Of a DNA stretch of 64,000 nt, positions 49,195 to 62,480 are shown piece by piece. Source of the stretch: Aphanomyces cochlioides (taxonomy: Eukaryota; Oomycota; Saprolegniomycetes; Saprolegniales; Verrucalvaceae); NCBI GenBank assembly GCA_019828595.1, contig JAHQRK010000022.1, forward strand, positions 1,302,001 through 1,366,000, given 5' to 3'. The position numbers were made by a program, and so were the translations under genes. The notes under the pieces were generated by a model, which did not search any database, had not been told where the DNA came from, and saw nothing but the letters and a program-made list of their open reading frames with translations. Every line of letters begins with the position of its first letter. The first letter of the stretch is position 1.

Positions 49195-50307
49195 TCCTTT
49201 TTCGACCCAAATCAACTTTTTTTGCTTCCCGAATGATATCTCGGCCAATATTTTCTTCCCAACACACGCTATCTCTTATGGCACCTCACATGCTCTTCTT
49301 TCAACCGCATCACAACCCGTCATCCCCGCACGCCGACGAAATGCGTGTAAAATGACAAAAGTACTAGACTTTGCGTCTCCATTTCTCATCCATGAGGCAA
49401 GTGTACCAATCATAAAACACGCATAAATAGAACAGTTCAAACTGGACTTTCACCGAGACCCTGACACGACAAATATTCCATCTCAGTTTCACTTCAGAAA
49501 GGACGATTTTAAATCCTCATTGACTTGGAGGGGACGCTACTTGAGAAACCCTTCCAGTCATTCCTTACTCTCTTCAAAGCAACAAACTTTTCCAAAATGG
49601 ACCCAACTTAAACTTAACCACACTAAACAAATCTCAACAACAGGTAGCTCCAAAGAAACAGCGATTCGTTCAAATGAATACACAATCGTATCAACCGAGC
49701 GCTGGATAGACACATCCACTCGACCTCAGAGTATGTCTCTCAAAACAATGACAGACAAGATGGAAGAGAGCATCCAATTGGACCGTTGGAACTTATTATA
49801 GATTCCAAGATACATATATGTAGATGATTACAGGAGGTCCATCGTTCCCTGTGAGTTTGTGTGTTTAGACTCGTTTTTTGTGGGAGGGGGCGATGATCCG
49901 CTTTTGGTTTGAAATGAAAGTATTTGAATAGGTCTACGAGAGGAGACAAACTTTTTCTCCCAAGCCCTTCGAGTATTGCATGTTGGCGAGGACTGACCAC
50001 TCAGTTTGTCTAGGCTTTGGTTGCGAAAATAGAGTGCGCTGAAGGATTTTTGTGTCCAGAGTCGTCGTGAATGGTATGGAAACAGATCACAGACGTGGAG
50101 AGAGGAGATGATGTTTGTGACTTGTGAGGTCGAGTCTATCGTGGGCCGTGTGGTGACAGGATGTTAGTATAGGCGATGTTGTTGTGTGTGCTGACGTGAT
50201 GGGTTTGGCGTTGAATGTGTGACAAGGATAGTGTTCCAATGGTTGTGAGAGGGTGCTGGTGTGTGATTGATGTGAATGATGAGCAAGGTAGGCATAGTAG
50301 ACATGGA

Positions 50308-50380
50308 GGTCTTATAGTGTAGCGGTTATCACGTCTCCTTGACGTGGAGAAGGTCCCCGGTTCAAGTCCGGGTAAGACCA
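50308..50380 (+). tRNA. tRNA-Val (GAC), copy 29
   Basis: Consensus copy, second of the adjacent intact pair. Confidence 0.9.
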
Positions 50381-51493
50381 TCCTTTTTCGACCCAAATCA
50401 ACTTTTTTTGCTTCCCGAATGATATCTCGGCCAATATTTTCTTCCCAACACACGCTATCTCTTATGGCACCTCACATGCTCTTCTTTCAACCGCATCACA
50501 ACCCGTCATCCCCGCACGCCGACGAAATGCGTGTAAAATGACAAAAGTACTAGACTTTGCGTCTCCATTTCTCATCCATGAGGCAAGTGTACCAATCATA
50601 AAACACGCATAAATAGAACAGTTCAAACTGGACTTTCACCGAGACCCTGACACGACAAATATTCCATCTCAGTTTCACTTCAGAAAGGACGATTTTAAAT
50701 CCTCATTGACTTGGAGGGGACGCTACTTGAGAAACCCTTCCAGTCATTCCTTACTCTCTTCAAAGCAACAAACTTTTCCAAAATGGACCCAACTTAAACT
50801 TAACCACACTAAACAAATCTCAACAACAGGTAGCTCCAAAGAAACAGCGATTCGTTCAAATGAATACACAATCGTATCAACCGAGCGCTGGATAGACACA
50901 TCCACTCGACCTCAGAGTATGTCTCTCAAAACAATGACAGACAAGATGGAAGAGAGCATCCAATTGGACCGTTGGAACTTATTATAGATTCCAAGATACA
51001 TATATGTAGATGATTACAGGAGGTCCATCGTTCCCTGTGAGTTTGTGTGTTTAGACTCGTTTTTTGTGGGAGGGGGCGATGATCCGCTTTTGGTTTGAAA
51101 TGAAAGTATTTGAATAGGTCTACGAGAGGAGACAAACTTTTTCTCCCAAGCCCTTCGAGTATTGCATGTTGGCGAGGACTGACCACTCAGTTTGTCTAGG
51201 CTTTGGTTGCGAAAATAGAGTGCGCTGAAGGATTTTTGTGTCCAGAGTCGTCGTGAATGGTATGGAAACAGATCACAGACGTGGAGAGAGGAGATGATGT
51301 TTGTGACTTGTGAGGTCGAGTCTATCGTGGGCCGTGTGGTGACAGGATGTTAGTATAGGCGATGTTGTTGTGTGTGCTGACGTGATGGGTTTGGCGTTGA
51401 ATGTGTGACAAGGATAGTGTTCCAATGGTTGTGAGAGGGTGCTGGTATGTGATTGATGTGAATGATGAGCAAGGTAGGCATAGTAGACATGGA

Positions 51494-51939
51494 GGTCTTA
51501 TAGTGTAGCGGTTATCACGTCTCCTTGACGTGGAGAATGAGGGGGGAAATTGGCTCAGTGGTAGAGCACACGCTTCGTAAGCGAGAGGTCACCGGTTCGA
51601 TCCCGGGCTAGGACGAGGGATTTGCAACCCCTCCACCCCCCCTGTCCGAAAGCACGGTATTTAATGGGATGTATGTGATCGGGAAACTTAAGTGCGCCTC
51701 GAACTTACAAGAGAAGGATTGTCCGGAAGCGGTTACCGGAATGAAAGTGTCAGTTTAATGTGGCCGTTCTGTAAAAACGTGTCGAATCGCTGTACTACCG
51801 AAAAGGTAGAACTATCAAGACAAAGCCGTTAGACCTGGTCCAGCTGAGTTAAAGTAGTTCATATCCACTATAACCTAGGTAATATACTCAATAAACCTTG
51901 ACGTGGAGAAGGTCCCCGGTTCAAGTCCGGGTAAGACCA
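51494..51939 (+). pseudogene. tRNA-Val locus split by SINE (unit 30)
   Basis: nt 1-44 at 51494-51537 and nt 32-73 at 51898-51939. The spacer carries the G-to-A marker (51447), here linked to an occupied site. Confidence 0.92.
51538..51897 (+). mobile_element. tRNA-headed SINE, copy 11
   Basis: 360 bp. Target duplications at 51525-51537 and 51898-51910. Confidence 0.92.
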
Positions 51940-53052
51940 TCCTTTTTCGACCCAAATCAACTTTTTTTGCTTCCCGAATGATATCTCGGCCAATATTTTC
52001 TTCCCAACACACGCTATCTCTTATGGCACCTCACATGCTCTTCTTTCAACCGCATCACAACCCGTCATCCCCGCACGCCGACGAAATGCGTGTAAAATGA
52101 CAAAAGTACTAGACTTTGCGTCTCCATTTCTCATCCATGAGGCAAGTGTACCAATCATAAAACACGCATAAATAGAACAGTTCAAACTGGACTTTCACCG
52201 AGACCCTGACACGACAAATATTCCATCTCAGTTTCACTTCAGAAAGGACGATTTTAAATCCTCATTGACTTGGAGGGGACGCTACTTGAGAAACCCTTCC
52301 AGTCATTCCTTACTCTCTTCAAAGCAACAAACTTTTCCAAAATGGACCCAACTTAAACTTAACCACACTAAACAAATCTCAACAACAGGTAGCTCCAAAG
52401 AAACAGCGATTCGTTCAAATGAATACACAATCGTATCAACCGAGCGCTGGATAGACACATCCACTCGACCTCAGAGTATGTCTCTCAAAACAATGACAGA
52501 CAAGATGGAAGAGAGCATCCAATTGGACCGTTGGAACTTATTATAGATTCCAAGATACATATATGTAGATGATTACAGGAGGTCCATCGTTCCCTGTGAG
52601 TTTGTGTGTTTAGACTCGTTTTTTGTGGGAGGGGGCGATGATCCGCTTTTGGTTTGAAATGAAAGTATTTGAATAGGTCTACGAGAGGAGACAAACTTTT
52701 TCTCCCAAGCCCTTCGAGTATTGCATGTTGGCGAGGACTGATCACTCAGTTTGTCTAGGCTTTGGTTGCGAAAATAGAGTGCGCTGAAGGATTTTTGTGT
52801 CCAGAGTCGTCGTGAATGGTATGGAAACAGATCACAGACGTGGAGAGAGGAGATGATGTTTGTGACTTGTGAGGTCGAGTCTATCGTGGGCCGTGTGGTG
52901 ACAGGATGTTAGTATAGGCGATGTTGTTGTGTGTGCTGACGTGATGGGTTTGGCGTTGAATGTGTGACAAGGATAGTGTTCCAATGGTTGTGAGAGGGTG
53001 CTGGTGTGTGATTGATGTGAATGATGAGCAAGGTAGGCATAGTAGACATGGA

Positions 53053-53498
53053 GGTCTTATAGTGTAGCGGTTATCACGTCTCCTTGACGTGGAGAATGAG
53101 GGGGGAAATTGGCTCAGTGGTAGAGCACACGCTTCGTAAGCGAGAGGTCACCGGTTCGATCCCGGGCTAGGACGAGGGATTTGCAACCCCTCCACCCCCC
53201 CTGTCCGAAAGCACGGTATTTAATGGGATGTATGTGATCGGGAAACTTAAGTGCGCCTCGAACTTACAAGAGAAGGATTGTCCGGAAGCGGTTACCGGAA
53301 TGAAAGTGTCAGTTTAATGTGGCCGTTCTGTAAAAACGTGTCGAATCGCTGTACTACCGAAAAGGTAGAACTATCAAGACAAAGCCGTTAGACCTGGTCC
53401 AGCTGAGTTAAAGTAGTTCATATCCACTATAACCTAGGTAATATACTCAATAAACCTTGACGTGGAGAAGGTCCCCGGTTCAAGTCCGGGTAAGACCA
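53053..53498 (+). pseudogene. tRNA-Val locus split by SINE (unit 31)
   Basis: nt 1-44 at 53053-53096 and nt 32-73 at 53457-53498. The spacer has a C-to-T change at 52742 shared only with the next unit. Confidence 0.92.
53097..53456 (+). mobile_element. tRNA-headed SINE, copy 12
   Basis: 360 bp. Target duplications at 53084-53096 and 53457-53469. Confidence 0.92.
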
Positions 53499-54611
53499 TC
53501 CTTTTTCGACCCAAATCAACTTTTTTTGCTTCCCGAATGATATCTCGGCCAATATTTTCTTCCCAACACACGCTATCTCTTATGGCACCTCACATGCTCT
53601 TCTTTCAACCGCATCACAACCCGTCATCCCCGCACGCCGACGAAATGCGTGTAAAATGACAAAAGTACTAGACTTTGCGTCTCCATTTCTCATCCATGAG
53701 GCAAGTGTACCAATCATAAAACACGCATAAATAGAACAGTTCAAACTGGACTTTCACCGAGACCCTGACACGACAAATATTCCATCTCAGTTTCACTTCA
53801 GAAAGGACGATTTTAAATCCTCATTGACTTGGAGGGGACGCTACTTGAGAAACCCTTCCAGTCATTCCTTACTCTCTTCAAAGCAACAAACTTTTCCAAA
53901 ATGGACCCAACTTAAACTTAACCACACTAAACAAATCTCAACAACAGGTAGCTCCAAAGAAACAGCGATTCGTTCAAATGAATACACAATCGTATCAACC
54001 GAGCGCTGGATAGACACATCCACTCGACCTCAGAGTATGTCTCTCAAAACAATGACAGACAAGATGGAAGAGAGCATCCAATTGGACCGTTGGAACTTAT
54101 TATAGATTCCAAGATACATATATGTAGATGATTACAGGAGGTCCATCGTTCCCTGTGAGTTTGTGTGTTTAGACTCGTTTTTTGTGGGAGGGGGCGATGA
54201 TCCGCTTTTGGTTTGAAATGAAAGTATTTGAATAGGTCTACGAGAGGAGACAAACTTTTTCTCCCAAGCCCTTCGAGTATTGCATGTTGGCGAGGACTGA
54301 TCACTCAGTTTGTCTAGGCTTTGGTTGCGAAAATAGAGTGCGCTGAAGGATTTTTGTGTCCAGAGTCGTCGTGAATGGTATGGAAACAGATCACAGACGT
54401 GGAGAGAGGAGATGATGTTTGTGACTTGTGAGGTCGAGTCTATCGTGGGCCGTGTGGTGACAGGATGTTAGTATAGGCGATGTTGTTGTGTGTGCTGACG
54501 TGATGGGTTTGGCGTTGAATGTGTGACAAGGATAGTGTTCCAATGGTTGTGAGAGGGTGCTGGTGTGTGATTGATGTGAATGATGAGCAAGGTAGGCATA
54601 GTAGACATGGA

Positions 54612-55057
54612 GGTCTTATAGTGTAGCGGTTATCACGTCTCCTTGACGTGGAGAATGAGGGGGGAAATTGGCTCAGTGGTAGAGCACACGCTTCGTAAGC
54701 GAGAGGTCACCGGTTCGATCCCGGGCTAGGACGAGGGATTTGCAACCCCTCCACCCCCCCTGTCCGAAAGCACGGTATTTAATGGGATGTATGTGATCGG
54801 GAAACTTAAGTGCGCCTCGAACTTACAAGAGAAGGATTGTCCGGAAGCGGTTACCGGAATGAAAGTGTCAGTTTAATGTGGCCGTTCTGTAAAAACGTGT
54901 CGAATCGCTGTACTACCGAAAAGGTAGAACTATCAAGACAAAGCCGTTAGACCTGGTCCAGCTGAGTTAAAGTAGTTCATATCCACTATAACCTAGGTAA
55001 TATACTCAATAAACCTTGACGTGGAGAAGGTCCCCGGTTCAAGTCCGGGTAAGACCA
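54612..55057 (+). pseudogene. tRNA-Val locus split by SINE (unit 32)
   Basis: nt 1-44 at 54612-54655 and nt 32-73 at 55016-55057. The spacer shares the C-to-T change (54301) with the previous unit. Confidence 0.92.
54656..55015 (+). mobile_element. tRNA-headed SINE, copy 13
   Basis: 360 bp. Probably a copy of the neighbouring occupied unit made by array duplication, given the shared spacer variant. Confidence 0.92.
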
Positions 55058-56170
55058 TCCTTTTTCGACCCAAATCAACTTTTTTTGCTTCCCGAATGAT
55101 ATCTCGGCCAATATTTTCTTCCCAACACACGCTATCTCTTATGGCACCTCACATGCTCTTCTTTCAACCGCATCACAACCCGTCATCCCCGCACGCCGAC
55201 GAAATGCGTGTAAAATGACAAAAGTACTAGACTTTGCGTCTCCATTTCTCATCCATGAGGCAAGTGTACCAATCATAAAACACGCATAAATAGAACAGTT
55301 CAAACTGGACTTTCACCGAGACCCTGACACGACAAATATTCCATCTCAGTTTCACTTCAGAAAGGACGATTTTAAATCCTCATTGACTTGGAGGGGATGC
55401 TACTTGAGAAACCCTTCCAGTCATTCCTTACTCTCTTCAAAGCAACAAACTTTTCCAAAATGGACCCAACTTAAACTTAACCACACTAAACAAATCTCAA
55501 CAACAGGTAGCTCCAAAGAAACAGCGATTCGTTCAAATGAATACACAATCGTATCAACCGAGCGCTGGATAGACACATCCACTCGACCTCAGAGTATGTC
55601 TCTCAAAACAATGACAGACAAGATGGAAGAGAGCATCCAATTGGACCGTTGGAACTTATTATAGATTCCAAGATACATATATGTAGATGATTACAGGAGG
55701 TCCATCGTTCCCTGTGAGTTTGTGTGTTTAGACTCGTTTTTTGTGGGAGGGGGCGATGATCCGCTTTTGGTTTGAAATGAAAGTATTTGAATAGGTCTAC
55801 GAGAGGAGACAAACTTTTTCTCCCAAGCCCTTCGAGTATTGCATGTTGGCGAGGACTGACCACTCAGTTTGTCTAGGCTTTGGTTGCGAAAATAGAGTGC
55901 GCTGAAGGATTTTTGTGTCCAGAGTCGTCGTGAATGGTATGGAAACAGATCACAGACGTGGAGAGAGGAGATGATGTTTGTGACTTGTGAGGTCGAGTCT
56001 ATCGTGGGCCGTGTGGTGACAGGATGTTAGTATAGGCGATGTTGTTGTGTGTGCTGACGTGATGGGTTTGGCGTTGAATGTGTGACAAGGATAGTGTTCC
56101 AATGGTTGTGAGAGGGTGCTGGTGTGTGATTGATGTGAATGATGAGCAAGGTAGGCATAGTAGACATGGA

Positions 56171-56616
56171 GGTCTTATAGTGTAGCGGTTATCACGTCTC
56201 CTTGACGTGGAGAATGAGGGGGGAAATTGGCTCAGTGGTAGAGCACACGCTTCGTAAGCGAGAGGTCACCGGTTCGATCCCGGGCTAGGACGAGGGATTT
56301 GCAACCCCTCCACCCCCCCTGTCCGAAAGCACGGTATTTAATGGGATGTATGTGATCGGGAAACTTAAGTGCGCCTCGAACTTACAAGAGAAGGATTGTC
56401 CGGAAGCGGTTACCGGAATGAAAGTGTCAGTTTAATGTGGCCGTTCTGTAAAAACGTGTCGAATCGCTGTACTACCGAAAAGGTAGAACTATCAAGACAA
56501 AGCCGTTAGACCTGGTCCAGCTGAGTTAAAGTAGTTCATATCCACTATAACCTAGGTAATATACTCAATAAACCTTGACGTGGAGAAGGTCCCCGGTTCA
56601 AGTCCGGGTAAGACCA
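56171..56616 (+). pseudogene. tRNA-Val locus split by SINE (unit 33)
   Basis: nt 1-44 at 56171-56214 and nt 32-73 at 56575-56616. Confidence 0.92.
56215..56574 (+). mobile_element. tRNA-headed SINE, copy 14
   Basis: 360 bp. Target duplications at 56202-56214 and 56575-56587. Confidence 0.92.
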
Positions 56617-57730
56617 TCCTTTTTCGACCCAAATCAACTTTTTTTGCTTCCCGAATGATATCTCGGCCAATATTTTCTTCCCAACACACGCTATCTCTTA
56701 TGGCACCTCACATGCTCTTCTTTCAACCGCATCACAACCCGTCATCCCCGCACGCCGACGAAATGCGTGTAAAATGACAAAAGTACTAGACTTTGCGTCT
56801 CCATTTCTCATCCATGAGGCAAGTGTACCAATCATAAAACACGCATAAATAGAACAGTTCAAACTGGACTTTCACCGAGACCCTGACACGACAAATATTC
56901 CATCTCAGTTTCACTTCAGAAAGGACGATTTTAAATCCTCATTGACTTGGAGGGGACGCTACTTGAGAAACCCTTCCAGTCATTCCTTACTCTCTTCAAA
57001 GCAACAAACTTTTCCAAAATGGACCCAACTTAAACTTAACCACACTAAACAAATCTCAACAACAGGTAGCTCCAAAGAAACAGCGATTCGTTCAAATGAA
57101 TACACAATCGTATCAACCGAGCGCTGGATAGACACATCCACTCGACCTCAGAGTATGTCTCTCAAAACAATGACAGACAAGATGGAAGAGAGCATCCAAT
57201 TGGACCGTTGGAACTTATTATAGATTCCAAGATACATATATGTAGATGATTACAGGAGGTCCATCGTTCCCTGTGAGTTTGTGTGTTTAGACTCGTTTTT
57301 TGTGGGAGGGGGCGATGATCCGCTTTTGGTTTGAAATGAAAGTATTTGAGTCGGTCTACGAGAGGAGACACACTTTTTTCTCCCAAACCCTTCGAGTATT
57401 GCATGTTGGCGAGGACTGACCACTCAGTTTGTCTAGGCTTTGGTTGCGAAAATAGAGTGCGCTGAAGGATTTTTGTGTCCAGAGTCGTCGTGAATGGTAT
57501 GGAAACAGATCACAGACGTGGAGAGAGGAGATGATGTTTGTGACTTGTGAGGTCGAGTCTATCGTGGGCCGTGTGGTGACAGGATGTTAGTATAGGCGAT
57601 GTTGTTGTGTGTGCTGACGTGATGGGTTTGGCGTTGAATGTGTGACAAGGATAGTGTTCCAATGGTTGTGAGAGGGTGCTGGTGTGTGATTGATGTGAAT
57701 GATGAGCAAGGTAGGCATAGTAGACATGGA

Positions 57731-57803
57731 GGTCTTATAGTGTAGCGGTTATCACGTCTCCTTGACGTGGAGAAGGTCCCCGGTTCAAGTCCGGGTAAGA
57801 CCA
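57731..57803 (+). tRNA. tRNA-Val (GAC), copy 34
   Basis: Consensus tRNA. Its upstream spacer has the densest cluster of differences in the array (57350-57387). Confidence 0.9.
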
Positions 57804-58916
57804 TCCTTTTTCGACCCAAATCAACTTTTTTTGCTTCCCGAATGATATCTCGGCCAATATTTTCTTCCCAACACACGCTATCTCTTATGGCACCTCACAT
57901 GCTCTTCTTTCAACCGCATCACAACCCGTCATCCCCGCACGCCGACGAAATGCGTGTAAAATGACAAAAGTACTAGACTTTGCGTCTCCATTTCTCATCC
58001 ATGAGGCAAGTGTACCAATCATAAAACACGCATAAATAGAACAGTTCAAACTGGACTTTCACCGAGACCCTGACACGACAAATATTCCATCTCAGTTTCA
58101 CTTCAGAAAGGACGATTTTAAATCCTCATTGACTTGGAGGGGACGCTACTTGAGAAACCCTTCCAGTCATTCCTTACTCTCTTCAAAGCAACAAACTTTT
58201 CCAAAATGGACCCAACTTAAACTTAACCACACTAAACAAATCTCAACAACAGGTAGCTCCAAAGAAACAGCGATTCGTTCAAATGAATACACAATCGTAT
58301 CAACCGAGCGCTGGATAGACACATCCACTCGACCTCAGAGTATGTCTCTCAAAACAATGACAGACAAGATGGAAGAGAGCATCCAATTGGACCGTTGGAA
58401 CTTATTATAGATTCCAAGATACATATATGTAGATGATTACAGGAGGTCCATCGTTCCCTGTGAGTTTGTGTGTTTAGACTCGTTTTTTGTGGGAGGGGGC
58501 GATGATCCGCTTTTGGTTTGAAATGAAAGTATTTGAATAGGTCTACGAGAGGAGACAAACTTTTTCTCCCAAGCCCTTCGAGTATTGCATGTTGGCGAGG
58601 ACTGACCACTCAGTTTGTCTAGGCTTTGGTTGCGAAAATAGAGTGCGCTGAAGGATTTTTGTGTCCAGAGTCGTCGTGAATGGTATGGAAACAGATCACA
58701 GACGTGGAGAGAGGAGATGATGTTTGTGACTTGTGAGGTCGAGTCTATCGTGGGCCGTGTGGTGACAGGATGTTAGTATAGGCGATGTTGTTGTGTGTGC
58801 TGACGTGATGGGTTTGGCGTTGAATGTGTGACAAGGATAGTGTTCCAATGGTTGTGAGAGGGTGCTGGTATGTGATTGATGTGAATGATGAGCAAGGTAG
58901 GCATAGTAGACATGGA

Positions 58917-59362
58917 GGTCTTATAGTGTAGCGGTTATCACGTCTCCTTGACGTGGAGAATGAGGGGGGAAATTGGCTCAGTGGTAGAGCACACGCTTCG
59001 TAAGCGAGAGGTCACCGGTTCGATCCCGGGCTAGGACGAGGGATTTGCAACCCCTCCACCCCCCCTGTCCGAAAGCACGGTATTTAATGGGATGTATGTG
59101 ATCGGGAAACTTAAGTGCGCCTCGAACTTACAAGAGAAGGATTGTCCGGAAGCGGTTACCGGAATGAAAGTGTCAGTTTAATGTGGCCGTTCTGTAAAAA
59201 CGTGTCGAATCGCTGTACTACCGAAAAGGTAGAACTATCAAGACAAAGCCGTTAGACCTGGTCCAGCTGAGTTAAAGTAGTTCATATCCACTATAACCTA
59301 GGTAATATACTCAATAAACCTTGACGTGGAGAAGGTCCCCGGTTCAAGTCCGGGTAAGACCA
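58917..59362 (+). pseudogene. tRNA-Val locus split by SINE (unit 35)
   Basis: nt 1-44 at 58917-58960 and nt 32-73 at 59321-59362. The spacer carries the G-to-A marker (58870). Confidence 0.92.
58961..59320 (+). mobile_element. tRNA-headed SINE, copy 15
   Basis: 360 bp. Target duplications at 58948-58960 and 59321-59333. Confidence 0.92.
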
Positions 59363-60476
59363 TCCTTTTTCGACCCAAATCAACTTTTTTTGCTTCCCGA
59401 ATGATATCTCGGCCAATATTTTCTTCCCAACACACGCTATCTCTTATGGCACCTCACATGCTCTTCTTTCAACCGCATCACAACCCGTCATCCCCGCACG
59501 CCGACGAAATGCGTGTAAAATGACAAAAGTACTAGACTTTGCGTCTCCATTTCTCATCCATGAGGCAAGTGTACCAATCATAAAACACGCATAAATAGAA
59601 CAGTTCAAACTGGACTTTCACCGAGACCCTGACACGACAAATATTCCATCTCAGTTTCACTTCAGAAAGGACGATTTTAAATCCTCATTGACTTGGAGGG
59701 GACGCTACTTGAGAAACCCTTCCAGTCATTCCTTACTCTCTTCAAAGCAACAAACTTTTCCAAAATGGACCCAACTTAAACTTAACCACACTAAACAAAT
59801 CTCAACAACAGGTAGCTCCAAAGAAACAGCGATTCGTTCAAATGAATACACAATCGTATCAACCGAGCGCTGGATAGACACATCCACTCGACCTCAGAGT
59901 ATGTCTCTCAAAACAATGACAGACAAGATGGAAGAGAGCATCCAATTGGACCGTTGGAACTTATTATAGATTCCAAGATACATATATGTAGATGATTACA
60001 GGAGGTCCATCGTTCCCTGTGAGTTTGTGTGTTTAGACTCGTTTTTTGTGGGAGGGGGCGATGATCCGCTTTTGGTTTGAAATGAAAGTATTTGAATAGG
60101 TCTACGAGAGGAGACAAACTTTTTTCTCCCAAGCCCTTCGAGTATTGCATGTTGGCGAGGACTGACCACTCAGTTTGTCTAGGCTTTGGTTGCGAAAATA
60201 GAGTGCGCTGAAGGATTTTTGTGTCCAGAGTCGTCGTGAATGGTATGGAAACAGATCACAGACGTGGAGAGAGGAGATGATGTTTGTGACTTGTGAGGTC
60301 GAGTCTATCGTGGGCCGTGTGGTGACAGGATGTTAGTATAGGCGATGTTGTTGTGTGTGCTGACGTGATGGGTTTGGCGTTGAATGTGTGACAAGGATAG
60401 TGTTCCAATGGTTGTGAGAGGGTGCTGGTGTGTGATTGATGTGAATGATGAGCAAGGTAGGCATAGTAGACATGGA

Positions 60477-60922
60477 GGTCTTATAGTGTAGCGGTTATCA
60501 CGTCTCCTTGACGTGGAGAATGAGGGGGGAAATTGGCTCAGTGGTAGAGCACACGCTTCGTAAGCGAGAGGTCACCGGTTCGATCCCGGGCTAGGACGAG
60601 GGATTTGCAACCCCTCCACCCCCCCTGTCCGAAAGCACGGTATTTAATGGGATGTATGTGATCGGGAAACTTAAGTGCGCCTCGAACTTACAAGAGAAGG
60701 ATTGTCCGGAAGCGGTTACCGGAATGAAAGTGTCAGTTTAATGTGGCCGTTCTGTAAAAACGTGTCGAATCGCTGTACTACCGAAAAGGTAGAACTATCA
60801 AGACAAAGCCGTTAGACCTGGTCCAGCTGAGTTAAAGTAGTTCATATCCACTATAACCTAGGTAATATACTCAATAAACCTTGACGTGGAGAAGGTCCCC
60901 GGTTCAAGTCCGGGTAAGACCA
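60477..60922 (+). pseudogene. tRNA-Val locus split by SINE (unit 36)
   Basis: nt 1-44 at 60477-60520 and nt 32-73 at 60881-60922. The upstream spacer has one extra T near 60121. Confidence 0.92.
60521..60880 (+). mobile_element. tRNA-headed SINE, copy 16
   Basis: 360 bp. Target duplications at 60508-60520 and 60881-60893. Confidence 0.92.
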
Positions 60923-62035
60923 TCCTTTTTCGACCCAAATCAACTTTTTTTGCTTCCCGAATGATATCTCGGCCAATATTTTCTTCCCAACACACGCTAT
61001 CTCTTATGGCACCTCACATGCTCTTCTTTCAACCGCATCACAACCCGTCATCCCCGCACGCCGACGAAATGCGTGTAAAATGACAAAAGTACTAGACTTT
61101 GCGTCTCCATTTCTCATCCATGAGGCAAGTGTACCAATCATAAAACACGCATAAATAGAACAGTTCAAACTGGACTTTCACCGAGACCCTGACACGACAA
61201 ATATTCCATCTCAGTTTCACTTCAGAAAGGACGATTTTAAATCCTCATTGACTTGGAGGGGACGCTACTTGAGAAACCCTTCCAGTCATTCCTTACTCTC
61301 TTCAAAGCAACAAACTTTTCCAAAATGGACCCAACTTAAACTTAACCACACTAAACAAATCTCAACAACAGGTAGCTCCAAAGAAACAGCGATTCGTTCA
61401 AATGAATACACAATCGTATCAACCGAGCGCTGGATAGACACATCCACTCGACCTCAGAGTATGTCTCTCAAAACAATGACAGACAAGATGGAAGAGAGCA
61501 TCCAATTGGACCGTTGGAACTTATTATAGATTCCAAGATACATATATGTAGATGATTACAGGAGGTCCATCGTTCCCTGTGAGTTTGTGTGTTTAGACTC
61601 GTTTTTTGTGGGAGGGGGCGATGATCCGCTTTTGGTTTGAAATGAAAGTATTTGAATAGGTCTACGAGAGGAGACAAACTTTTTCTCCCAAGCCCTTCGA
61701 GTATTGCATGTTGGCGAGGACTGACCACTCAGTTTGTCTAGGCTTTGGTTGCGAAAATAGAGTGCGCTGAAGGATTTTTGTGTCCAGAGTCGTCGTGAAT
61801 GGTATGGAAACAGATCACAGACGTGGAGAGAGGAGATGATGTTTGTGACTTGTGAGGTCGAGTCTATCGTGGGCCGTGTGGTGACAGGATGTTAGTATAG
61901 GCGATGTTGTTGTGTGTGCTGACGTGATGGGTTTGGCGTTGAATGTGTGACAAGGATAGTGTTCCAATGGTTGTGAGAGGGTGCTGGTGTGTGATTGATG
62001 TGAATGATGAGCAAGGTAGGCATAGTAGACATGGA

Positions 62036-62480
62036 GGTCTTATAGTGTAGCGGTTATCACGTCTCCTTGACACGTGGAGAATGAGGGGGGAAATTGGCTC
62101 AGTGGTAGAGCACACGCTTCGTAAGCGAGAGGTCACCGGTTCGATCCCGGGCTAGGACGAGGGATTTGCAACCCCTCCCCCCCTGTCCGAAAGCACGGTA
62201 TTTAATGGGATGTATGTGATCGGGAAACTTAAGTGCGCCTCGAACTTACAAGAGAAGGATTGTCCGGAAGCGGTTACCGGAATGAAAGTGTCAGTTTAAT
62301 GTGGCCGTTCTGTAAAAACGTGTCGAATCGCTGTACTACCGAAAAGGTAGAACTATCAAGACAAAGCCGTTAGACCTGGTCCAGCTGAGTTAAAGTAGTT
62401 CATATCCACTATAACCTAGGTAATATACTCAATAAACCTTGACGTGGAGAAGGTCCCCGGTTCAAGTCCGGGTAAGACCA
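62036..62480 (+). pseudogene. tRNA-Val locus split by SINE (unit 37)
   Basis: Left piece at 62036-62081 with two extra bases in the target copy (TTGACACGTGGAGAA). Right piece nt 32-73 at 62439-62480, unchanged. Confidence 0.92.
62082..62438 (+). mobile_element. tRNA-headed SINE, copy 17
   Basis: 357 bp. Three bases are missing in the C-rich stretch behind the head (around 62172-62184). Confidence 0.92.
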
